Under the pieces are notes generated by a model, which was not told the origin of the DNA, did no database searches, and saw only the letters and a program-made list of their open reading frames with translations. A stretch of DNA of 47,999 nt, from contig NZ_MUNE01000042.1 of the NCBI RefSeq assembly GCF_002154605.1, forward strand, positions 1 through 47,999. The letters are read 5' to 3'. This document shows positions 7,537-13,883 of the stretch, piece after piece; the first letter of the stretch is position 1, and each line of letters begins with the position of its first letter. Position numbers and translations under genes: made by a program. Source of the stretch: Streptomyces milbemycinicus (GTDB lineage Bacteria; Actinomycetota; Actinomycetes; Streptomycetales; Streptomycetaceae).

Positions 7537-8929
7537 ACAGCCAGACGTCGAAGAGGTCCTTGAGGTCCTCGCCAGACTTCTTCTCGCACAGCGCGATGAA
7601 CTGCGCGGTGTCGGCGTTGCCATGGCGGTGGTCCCGGGTCCAGGCGCGCAGGATGGCGAAGAAGGTCTTGTCGCCGACGGCCTCGCGCACCTTGTGCAGC
7701 ACCATCGCCCCGCGCCCGTAGACGGGCGGGTCCGAGACCCGGGCGGCGCTGGGCGGGGCGGCGGGTGGGAAGTCCCAGATGCCCTCGCTCTCGTCGTCCG
7801 TGCCGTCGTAGAAGTCATCGAAGATCTCCTGGGCGGTGCGGCCGTCGTGGTCCTCCTCCCACAGCCACTCGGCGTAGGTGGCGAACCCTTCGTTGAGCCA
7901 CATGTCCTTCCAGGTCCGGGGCGTCACGGAGTTGCCGAACCACTGGTGGGCGAGTTCGTGCACGATCAGCGGCTCGCTGGGCGGGGACGGGTAGAGCGGT
8001 TTGGTCTGGGTCTCCAGGGCGTAGCCGAGGTCGGGCAGGTCGGCGACGATCGCGCCGGTGGAGGAGAAGGGGTACGGGCCGAAGGTCCGGGTTCCCCAGT
8101 CGATGACGTCGGTGACCTGGTCGGGGACGTCGGCGGCCCGGTCGGCCAGTTCGGGTTCGACGGCGACGTACTGGGGGAGCGTGCCGTCGGTGGTCGTGGT
8201 GTGGATGTCGAAGTCGTCGATGGCGACGGTGGCCAGATAGCTCGCCATGGGCTCGCCGGTGTGCCAGCGGAAGGTGGTGCGGTCGCCGTGTTCGCTGCGC
8301 TGCGCCAACTCGCCGTTGGATACGGCGGTGTAGCCCTGGGGGACGGTGATGGTGATGTCGTACGCGGCCTTGTCGGAGGGATGGTGGTTCCCCGGGAACC
8401 AGGACATGGAGCCGGTGGGTTCGCCGACCGCCACGGCCCCGTCGGCCGACTTGATCCAGCCCTCCTCCGAGCCGTCCGGGTCCGTGATGGTCTTCGGCTT
8501 GCCGTCGTAGACGACCGTGGCCTTGAACGTACGGCCCTTGGGGAGGGCGGCGGAGGGGGTGAGCGTCAGCTCCGTGCCGCTGCGCGCGGTCTTCGCGGGC
8601 CGGCCGTCGACCGTGGCCTCGCGCACCCGCAGTCCGGCGAGGTCCAGGTGGAAGGAGGTCAGGGCGCGGGTGGTGCGGGCGGTGAGTTCGGCGGTGCCCT
8701 TGAGGCGGTGGGAGTCGGGGGCGTAGTCGAGGGTGAGGCGGTAACGGGATACGTCGTAGCCGCCGTTGCCGAGCTTGGGGAAGAGCGGATCGCCGACCCC
8801 TGCGGTGCCGGGCCGTGCCCCGGGGGCGTCGTCGGCGGTGTCCTTGGCCCCCGCGCCGCCGGTGCACGCGGCGCACAGCAGCAGGGCGAGGGCGGCGGGC
8901 AGTGGCCGCGGGGTGGGGCGAGTGCGCAC
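7508..8929 (-). CDS. M1-family metallopeptidase, probable lipoprotein
   Basis: A 473-aa zinc aminopeptidase-type protein. It starts with a positively charged, hydrophobic signal (PLPAALALLLCAAC) whose Cys22 is the probable lipid attachment site, so it should sit on the outer face of the membrane. The zinc site HELAH (His324, Glu325, His328) and the third ligand Glu347 in WLNEGFATYAEW have M1 spacing. Length is shorter than full aminopeptidase N because the C-terminal helical domain is absent, as in other actinobacterial secreted M1 enzymes. GTG 8929 has AGGAG six bases upstream. It probably trims peptides outside the cell. Confidence 0.88.
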   Translation of the reverse strand: MRTRPTPRPLPAALALLLCAACTGGAGAKDTADDAPGARPGTAGVGDPLFPKLGNGGYDVSRYRLTLDYAPDSHRLKGTAELTARTTRALTSFHLDLAGLRVREATVDGRPAKTARSGTELTLTPSAALPKGRTFKATVVYDGKPKTITDPDGSEEGWIKSADGAVAVGEPTGSMSWFPGNHHPSDKAAYDITITVPQGYTAVSNGELAQRSEHGDRTTFRWHTGEPMASYLATVAIDDFDIHTTTTDGTLPQYVAVEPELADRAADVPDQVTDVIDWGTRTFGPYPFSSTGAIVADLPDLGYALETQTKPLYPSPPSEPLIVHELAHQWFGNSVTPRTWKDMWLNEGFATYAEWLWEEDHDGRTAQEIFDDFYDGTDDESEGIWDFPPAAPPSAARVSDPPVYGRGAMVLHKVREAVGDKTFFAILRAWTRDHRHGNADTAQFIALCEKKSGEDLKDLFDVWLYANGKPKKP

Positions 8930-8972
8930 GGCGGGCTCCTGTGGGGGGACCGGCGGATGAACGGCGGTTGAC

Positions 8973-9021
8973 GGGCTACAGGGCTACAGGGCTACGGGGC
9001 TACAGAGCTACGGCTACAGGG
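8973..9021. repeat. 8-bp tandem repeat, unit GGGCTACA
   Basis: GCTAC occurs at 8975, 8983, 8991, 8999 and 9007 with an exact 8-bp period, then at 9013. The array begins about 44 bp upstream of the M1 peptidase start, so a change in copy number would alter promoter spacing. Confidence 0.85.
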
Positions 9022-9226
9022 TGATGAGGTGCGAACGGCGGTGTACGGGCGTGTACGGCTTTGCTCGGTGGTGTTGCGGTGATGAACGGTGGTCTTACGG
9101 CGATGCACCGTTGCCTTACGGCGATGCTCAGGCGTTGATCGTCATTGATACCGACCTTATGCGTCGTTGTCGAAGTAAACGTCTCTGAGCTGCAGTTCAC
9201 CACTTCCGGTGAAGCTCTGGCCCTCA

Positions 9227-9273
9227 GTTGCGGATGACAACCCTCGGTTGCGAAGCTGTTGCCGATTGTCAAC
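9227..9273. promoter_or_regulatory. Two GTTG-N7/8-CAAC dyads, candidate GntR operators
   Basis: GTTG and CAAC are paired at 9227-9241 (7-bp spacer) and again at 9258-9273 (8-bp spacer), 15 bp upstream of the GTG start of the GntR gene. Paired dyads directly before a regulator gene fit autoregulation. The half-sites are short, so confidence is modest. Confidence 0.35.
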
Positions 9274-9287
9274 CACTGGGAGCGCTC

Positions 9288-10040
9288 GTGGCCTTTGGTG
9301 ATCAGCCCGCATATCTCCGAGTCGCCGACGACCTCCGGAAGAAGATCACCACCGGCGAGCTGCCACCGCACACCCGCCTCCCCTCCCAGGCCCGGATCCG
9401 TGAGGAGTACGGGGTCTCCGACACCGTCGCCCTCGAGGCGCGCAAGGTGCTGATGGCCGAGGGACTGGTCGAGGGCCGGTCCGGCTCCGGCACCTATGTG
9501 CGCGCGCGGCCCGTCCCGCGCCGTCTGATCCGTACGGGCTTCCGCGACGGCGACCGGTCCAATCCGTTCCGCCAGGAGCAGGCCGACGACCGGATCATCG
9601 GCACCTGGGAGTCCAGCAGCGAGCGGGAGGAGGCCGGGCGGGAGATCGCCCTGCGGCTGTGTATCGCGCCCGGTGAGCGGGTCATGCGCACCCGGTATGT
9701 GTTCCGGGCCGCGGGGGACGCGGTGATGATCTCCACCTCCTGGGAGCCGCTTGCCGTCACCGGCCGCTCGCCCGTGATGATGCCCGAGGAGGGGCCGCTG
9801 GCCGGGCGTGGCGTGGTCGAGCGGATGGCCGCGATCGACATCGTGGTGGACAACGTGACGGAGGAGGTCTCCGCGCGGCCCGGCCGGGCGGAGGAGGTGC
9901 TGACGCTGGGCGGGGTGCCGGGCCACTCCGTACTCGTCATCTCCCGTACGTACTTCGCGGGCGGCCGTCCCGTCGAGACGGCCGATGTGGTGGTGCTGGC
10001 CGAGCGATACCGCGTCGCGTACCACCTTCCGGTGCGTTGA
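9288..10040 (+). CDS. GntR-family regulator with UTRA sensor domain
   Basis: A 250-aa regulator of the HutC/UTRA type. The N-terminal winged helix is visible as AYLRVADDLRKKITTGELPP, then LPSQARIREEYGVSDTVALE and SGSGTYV. The C-terminal two-thirds match the UTRA ligand-binding fold (EIALRLCIAPGERVMRTRYV, and a closing VLAERYRVAYHLP). GTG 9288 is chosen because GGGAG lies six bases upstream and family proteins begin just before the helix-turn-helix; an in-frame start at 9228 lacks this. The next gene on the same strand is an amino-acid permease 505 bp downstream. The ligand is unknown. Confidence 0.85.
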   Translation: MAFGDQPAYLRVADDLRKKITTGELPPHTRLPSQARIREEYGVSDTVALEARKVLMAEGLVEGRSGSGTYVRARPVPRRLIRTGFRDGDRSNPFRQEQADDRIIGTWESSSEREEAGREIALRLCIAPGERVMRTRYVFRAAGDAVMISTSWEPLAVTGRSPVMMPEEGPLAGRGVVERMAAIDIVVDNVTEEVSARPGRAEEVLTLGGVPGHSVLVISRTYFAGGRPVETADVVVLAERYRVAYHLPVR

Positions 10041-10130
10041 CGGGCCGGGCCCATCCGCTTGCCGGACGCGCCGTTCGCCGCCGTGAGCGCCGCTACCCGC
10101 CATTCCTCAACTCCATTATTCACATAAGGA

Positions 10131-10179
10131 TTTGAGCTGAATTTGAGCTCGTCGGAATTTGAGGTAGATTTGAGGTCCG
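10131..10179 (+). promoter_or_regulatory. Four direct repeats TTTGAGCT/TTTGAGGT with 11-bp period
   Basis: TTTGAGCT occurs at 10131 and 10142, TTTGAGGT at 10158 and 10169. Distances are 11, 16 and 11 bp, so each pair is one helical turn apart. This layout is like sites bound by OmpR-type winged-helix regulators (SARP or PhoP families), which read 11-bp direct repeats. The last copy extends to TTTGAGGTCCG, which recurs inverted at 10448-10458. Confidence 0.6.
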
Positions 10180-10420
10180 TGCCCACTGCATTAAAACCGG
10201 CACATCGTGCTCAACTCGCGTCACTCAGCCATCCGGGCCCATTCGCGGCAGCTGGGCACGAACATTGCGGAAGAGTTGCCGCTTCCCTGGTGAGTTAAAG
10301 GCGATTACGGGTGGGATTAATAAGTCCCGTGCCCGGCTCGTAAAGATTCGGCGAAGGGCCCGCCCGGCCTGCCTTGACTTATGCTTCTCATGGATTTTAC
10401 CAGCGATTGACCTGCGCTGA

Positions 10421-10434
10421 TGCACTCCAGTGCA
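10421..10434. promoter_or_regulatory. 14-bp palindrome
   Basis: TGCACTCCAGTGCA is a perfect 6-2-6 inverted repeat about 110 bp upstream of the permease start. It is a candidate operator, possibly for the GntR protein or another dimeric regulator. Confidence 0.35.
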
Positions 10435-10447
10435 CATCCGTGAGAGC

Positions 10448-10469
10448 CGGACCTCAAACTCAGCTCAAA
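10448..10469 (-). promoter_or_regulatory. Inverted pair of the TTTGAG repeats, 11-bp period
   Basis: On the minus strand TTTGAGCT (10469-10462) and TTTGAGGTCCG (10458-10448) are again 11 bp apart. They match the upstream block in the opposite orientation and lie about 80 bp before the permease start. Two blocks about 280 bp apart could support looping. Confidence 0.6.
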
Positions 10470-10545
10470 CTCGTGAGGCACCCCTTCAATTCGTATGTAC
10501 GATGACGGCCGTTTGCATCAGGTACAGCTATGGGGGACGAAGGGA

Positions 10546-12252
10546 GTGTCAGGGACGTTGAGCAATGAACAAGGTTCCCACTCGCATTACAAAAGGTCGC
10601 TCGGAACGGTGTCGCTCACCGCGGTCGGCCTCGGTTCCATCATTGGTTCCGGCTGGCTCTTCGGTGCCGAGCGAGCCGCGTCACTGGCCGGCCCCGCCGC
10701 CATTCTCGCCTGGGTGATCGGCGCCGTGGTGGCCCTCACCATCGCCCTGACCTATTCCGAGCTCGGCTCGATGTTCCCCAAGGCCGGCGGCATGGTCCGG
10801 TACGGGCAGTACTCGCACGGCTCGCTCGCCGGCTATCTGGCCGCCTGGGCCAACTGGATCGCCATCGTCTCGGTGATCCCGGGTGAGGCCACCGCCTCCA
10901 TCCAGTACATGAGCTCCTGGGACTTCGGCTGGGCGAAGCAGCTGTACGACGGGAAGGAGCTGACCGGCACCGGCGTCATCCTCGCCTCCGTCCTGCTGGT
11001 CTTCTACTTCTTCCTCAACTGGTTCGCGATCACCCTCTTCGCGAAGACCAACACCGCGATCACCGTCTTCAAGCTGGTCGTCCCGGCGCTGACCGCGGGC
11101 GCCCTGCTGCTGGCCCACTTCGACAGCGGCAACATCAGCGGCAACGGCGGCTTCACCCCCAACGGCTGGAGCTCGGTGTTCACCGCCGTCGCGGTCTCCG
11201 GCATCGTCTGGGCGTACAACGGCTTCCAGTCCCCGCTCAACATGGCGGGCGAGGCGCGCAACCCCGGCAAGTCCCTGCCCAAGGCCGTCATCAGCTCCAT
11301 CCTCATCTCGCTGGTGATCTACGTGGCCCTGCAGGTCGCCTTCCTGGGCGCGGTCCCGGCCGCCGATCTGTCGCACGGCGGCTGGTCGAGCCTGTCCTTC
11401 AACTCCCCGCTCGCCGACCTGGCCACCGCCTGGGGCCTGAACTGGCTGGCGCTGCTGCTGTACGCGGACGCCTTCATCTCCCCGTCCGGCACCGGCATGA
11501 TCTACGCGGCCACCACCTCCCGCATGATCCACGGCGTGCAGGAGAACGGCCATCTGCCCAAGGTCTTCGGCCGGGTCGACCCCAAGACCGGCATCCCGCG
11601 CCCGGCGCTGGTGCTCAACCTGGTGATCGCCTTCGCGTTCCTCGCGGTCTTCCGCGGCTGGGGCTCGCTCGCCGAGATCGTCTCCGTCGCGACCGTCATC
11701 TCGTACATCACCGGCCCGGTCGCCGTGATGTCACTGCGCCGCCTCTCCCCGAACCTGCCGCGCCCGGTGAAGCTGCGTGCGATGCCGATCGTCGCGCCGG
11801 TCGCGATGGTCTTCGGCTCGCTCGTCCTGTACTGGGCCCGCTGGCCGCTGACCGGCAAGGTCATCTTGATCATGGCCATCGGTCTGCCGATCTGGGCCTG
11901 GTACGAGCTGCGCAAGCCGTGGGCCGAGCTGAAGCCGCACCTCATGGGGGGCGCCTGGATGGTGTCGTACCTGCTGGTCATGGCGCTGGTCTCGTTTCTC
12001 GGCAGTAAGAAGTACGGTGGCCGCGGCGATCTGGCCGACGGCTGGGACTTCGTGATCGTGGCCGTGATCGGTCTGCTCTTCTACGCCTGGGGCGTGGGCA
12101 GCGCCTGGCGCAACCCGTCCCTGGTGCAGGCCGAGCAGGAGCTGACCGCCGCCGCCGAGGCAGAGGCTGAGGCCGAGGCCGAGGCCGAGGCCGCGGGCGA
12201 GGCGGGCGAGGCGGACGACGACCGGCGTGAGAAGGCAACCGCGGGCGTCTGA
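10546..12252 (+). CDS. APC-superfamily amino-acid permease
   Basis: A polytopic membrane transporter of about 568 aa. The first helix carries the APC signature (TAVGLGSIIGSGWLFGAE), and many further hydrophobic segments follow, with conserved-looking YSELGSMFPKAGGMVRY and GEARNPGKSLPKA loops. Such proteins import amino acids or related amines by ion symport or exchange. The C-terminal tail is a run of Glu-Ala encoded by repeated GAGGCC hexamers. GTG 10546, with GGGGGA eight bases upstream, is preferred over ATG 10495, which has no ribosome binding site. The GntR gene and the repeat-rich leader suggest tight control. Confidence 0.87.
   Translation: MSGTLSNEQGSHSHYKRSLGTVSLTAVGLGSIIGSGWLFGAERAASLAGPAAILAWVIGAVVALTIALTYSELGSMFPKAGGMVRYGQYSHGSLAGYLAAWANWIAIVSVIPGEATASIQYMSSWDFGWAKQLYDGKELTGTGVILASVLLVFYFFLNWFAITLFAKTNTAITVFKLVVPALTAGALLLAHFDSGNISGNGGFTPNGWSSVFTAVAVSGIVWAYNGFQSPLNMAGEARNPGKSLPKAVISSILISLVIYVALQVAFLGAVPAADLSHGGWSSLSFNSPLADLATAWGLNWLALLLYADAFISPSGTGMIYAATTSRMIHGVQENGHLPKVFGRVDPKTGIPRPALVLNLVIAFAFLAVFRGWGSLAEIVSVATVISYITGPVAVMSLRRLSPNLPRPVKLRAMPIVAPVAMVFGSLVLYWARWPLTGKVILIMAIGLPIWAWYELRKPWAELKPHLMGGAWMVSYLLVMALVSFLGSKKYGGRGDLADGWDFVIVAVIGLLFYAWGVGSAWRNPSLVQAEQELTAAAEAEAEAEAEAEAAGEAGEADDDRREKATAGV
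12157..12216 (+). repeat. GAGGCN hexamer array encoding a Glu-Ala tail
   Basis: The permease 3' end contains consecutive GAGGCC, GAGGCA or GAGGCT units giving (EA)n, then GAGGCG units. Such arrays can gain or lose units by slippage without frame change, so tail length may vary between strains. Confidence 0.7.
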
Positions 12253-12272
12253 CATGGTGCAGGCCGGACGAG

Positions 12273-12297
12273 GGTGTCGCCTCGGCGAGGCGACACC
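12273..12297 (+). terminator. Terminator hairpin after the permease gene
   Basis: GGTGTCGCCTC (12273-12283) pairs perfectly with 12287-12297 around a 3-nt loop, 20 bp after the permease stop. There is no U-tract, as is usual in Streptomyces. Confidence 0.75.
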
Positions 12298-12471
12298 TCG
12301 ACCGGCCGCGCCGCCGATGACCGGCGGCTGGCCGGATGAGTACCTCGTTGTAAGAAGGCGTATCCGGTGCGTGAAGGTTGGGCGTAGGCTCGGGCATATG
12401 CGGATCGGGAATTCCTTACCGGAGTCACAGAGGCGTGCGCGGAGGCGCGCCAGATTGGAGGGGGCGGACCG

Positions 12472-12657
12472 ATGAGTGACAGCAATGCCGTCCTGCCATG
12501 GCTCGTCATCCGCCAGGACGACAACGGCAATCGCTATCGCGTCGGCCGTTACGCCACCAAGACCGAGGCCCAGGAAGTGGCCGACCGGCTCGACTCGCAG
12601 AGCAAGGAGCAGCTCTACGTCGTCGAGCGGACCGCGGCCTCCCGGCAGGCCCGCTGA
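12472..12657 (+). CDS. Small SPOR-like domain protein
   Basis: A 61-aa soluble protein (PWLVIRQDDNGNRYRVGRY, then TKTEAQEVADRLDS and QLYVVER) whose beta-alpha-beta pattern is that of a single SPOR-like repeat. Proteins of this size and pattern are common in Streptomyces. It has no signal peptide, so peptidoglycan binding, as known for larger SPOR proteins, is doubtful. The ATG has GGAGGGGG about six bases upstream. The function is unknown. It stands between the permease and a Nudix gene. Confidence 0.7.
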   Translation: MSDSNAVLPWLVIRQDDNGNRYRVGRYATKTEAQEVADRLDSQSKEQLYVVERTAASRQAR

Positions 12658-12704
12658 GCGGCCCCGGCCCGCGTTCCCGCCGCCGCCTTTCCTTGTCATC
12701 GCCC

Positions 12705-12742
12705 GCGCCGCACCCCCGGGGGACTCCCGTAGGGTGCGGCGC
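12705..12742 (+). promoter_or_regulatory. Hairpin and TAGGGT box abutting the Nudix start
   Basis: GCGCCGCACCC (12705-12715) is perfectly complementary to 12732-12742, and the right arm ends at the base before ATG 12743. No Shine-Dalgarno sequence is present. TAGGGT at 12729-12734 lies where a -10 box would give a transcript starting at or beside the ATG, so a leaderless mRNA is plausible. Confidence 0.4.
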
Positions 12743-13138
12743 ATGACAGTGCGCATGGTGGTGGGCGGAGCGGTGTTCGACCAGGGGCGGCTGCTGGCCG
12801 CGCGGCGCAGCGCCCCGCCCGAGCTCGCGGGCCGCTGGGAGCTGCCCGGCGGCAAGGCGGAGCCGGGCGAGACGCCGCAGCAGACCCTCGTGCGCGAGCT
12901 GCGCGAGGAGCTGGGCGTCGAGGTGCGGCCGCTGGAGCGGCTGCCCGGTGAGTGGACCCTCAAGCCCGGGTACGTTCTCCAGGTGTGGACCGCGGAGCTG
13001 TGCTCCGGTGAGCCGCGCCCGCTGGAGGACCACGACGAGCTGCGCTGGCTGCCGCCCGACCGCGTGGACGAGGTCGACTGGCTGGACGAGGACCGTCCGG
13101 CGGTGGCCGAGGCGGTACGGCGGCTGCTGAGCGCCTAG
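12743..13138 (+). CDS. Nudix hydrolase, MutT-like
   Basis: A 131-aa protein with a complete Nudix box: GGKAEPGETPQQTLVRELRE followed by ELGV, including the metal-binding glutamates. Size and the upstream WELPGG resemble MutT-type (8-oxo-dGTP) pyrophosphatases, and the end (LRWLPPDRVDEVDWLDEDR) is typical for that group. It may clean the nucleotide pool, but Nudix specificity cannot be fixed from sequence. ATG 12743 is preferred because the protein then begins at the first beta strand (MTVRMVVGGAVF). A longer frame back to 12476 overlaps the SPOR-like gene in another frame. Confidence 0.85.
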   Translation: MTVRMVVGGAVFDQGRLLAARRSAPPELAGRWELPGGKAEPGETPQQTLVRELREELGVEVRPLERLPGEWTLKPGYVLQVWTAELCSGEPRPLEDHDELRWLPPDRVDEVDWLDEDRPAVAEAVRRLLSA

Positions 13139-13258
13139 CAGCCCGTGTCCGGTCCCGCGCTGATGTACCCGTCAAGACGGTCGACGGTACTGCCGCCCAG
13201 ATATCGGGTATGTACTGATTAACCTCCCTGAATCCACACATTCCGGCGGGGCTTGGAC

Positions 13259-13714
13259 GTGTCGGGGGAAGTGATCGGCGTGACGGACGGCACAGGAGCG
13301 GCTGGTTCCGGGCCCGGCCGGCCCGGCTCCGTCGAGTGGGTCGTCCCCGCCGAGCCCGGTGCCGTCCGGGTGGTCCGTTCCCAGGTGCGCGAGGCGCTGG
13401 AGCGCTGGGGGCTGGCGGCGCTGGGCGATATGGCGGTGTTGCTGGTGAGCGAGTTGGTCACCAATGCGCTGCGCCATGCCAGCGGCCCGATCGGCGTCCG
13501 TATGTACGCCCGTCGCGAACGCGCCGCGGGGGGCCCGGTCCTGCTGGTCGAGGTCTCCGACCCGCTCACCGATCCGCCGCGCGAGCGCGTGGCCACGCCG
13601 GAGGACGAGAGCGGCCGCGGTCTGCAGTTGGTGGCCCGCAGCGCGCTGCGCTGGGGCGCCCGGGCCGGCGCCACCGGGAAAACGGTGTGGTTCGAGCTGG
13701 CTCTGCCCGGTTAA
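13259..13714 (+). CDS. Stand-alone HATPase (RsbW-like) kinase
   Basis: A 151-aa GHKL ATPase-fold protein: the N-box is LVSELVTNALRHASGP and the G-box region is ESGRGLQLVARSALRWGAR, closing with GKTVWFELALPG. These are the marks of anti-sigma/serine kinase domains like RsbW and SpoIIAB. Many Streptomyces proteins of this form are orphans. GTG 13259 has GGCGGGG about seven bases upstream; a TTG at 13253 is also in frame. Its end closely resembles the C-terminal domain of the large phosphatase that follows, so the two may act on the same partner-switching system. Confidence 0.82.
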   Translation: MSGEVIGVTDGTGAAGSGPGRPGSVEWVVPAEPGAVRVVRSQVREALERWGLAALGDMAVLLVSELVTNALRHASGPIGVRMYARRERAAGGPVLLVEVSDPLTDPPRERVATPEDESGRGLQLVARSALRWGARAGATGKTVWFELALPG

Positions 13715-13883
13715 GAGTGTGAGTGAGCGCTGATCTTGAGCGCTTGTCAAAAAGCCGGGACGGAACCTGAATGCGGGCTGAGATAGTGCTGTGATCGTGA
13801 AGACCGTACTCCGGATGGCCGAGGTGCTGGATACTCGCTATCTGAGAGCCGGTCGGAGCACCTGAGCCGGAGGGGACGGGCGC

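Larger units (their letters stand above)
8930..9287. other. Divergent intergenic region with tandem and dispersed repeats
   Basis: No gene is seen between the M1 peptidase and the GntR regulator. The stretch holds an 8-bp tandem repeat (8973-9021), repeated GCGATG/CTTACGG words around 9070-9130, and two GTTG...CAAC dyads just before the regulator. Both promoters must lie here. Confidence 0.6.
10041..10545. other. 505-bp regulatory region between GntR gene and permease
   Basis: No gene is seen. The stretch is AT-richer than its surroundings. It contains TTTGAG-type repeats at both ends in opposite orientation, a 14-bp palindrome (10421-10434) and TTGAC hexamers near 10374 and 10407 that could be -35 elements. 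The permease promoter is expected here. Confidence 0.6.

Noticed and set aside
7496..8971. Long plus-strand open frame (491 codons) opposite the M1 peptidase
   Set aside because: It is the antisense shadow of a GC-rich gene: Val/Gly/Arg-rich composition, no domain, and the opposite strand encodes a complete M1 enzyme.
8973..9021. CRISPR-like array
   Set aside because: Units are 8 bp and directly adjacent, with no spacers and no cas genes.
10131..10179. GlnR binding site before the amino-acid permease
   Set aside because: The repeats do not match the GTnAC-n6-GaAAC pattern; the 11-bp TTTGAG repeats are a different class.
12400..12474. A 25-codon leader peptide (starting MRIGNSLPES) overlapping the SPOR-like start
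   Set aside because: The frame is short and Arg-rich, without a clear ribosome binding site; I cannot separate it from chance.
13206..13211. GGGTAT as a SigB-type -10 box before the stand-alone kinase
   Set aside because: No acceptable GNNT-type -35 element at 14-16 bp upstream, so a stress-sigma promoter is not supported.
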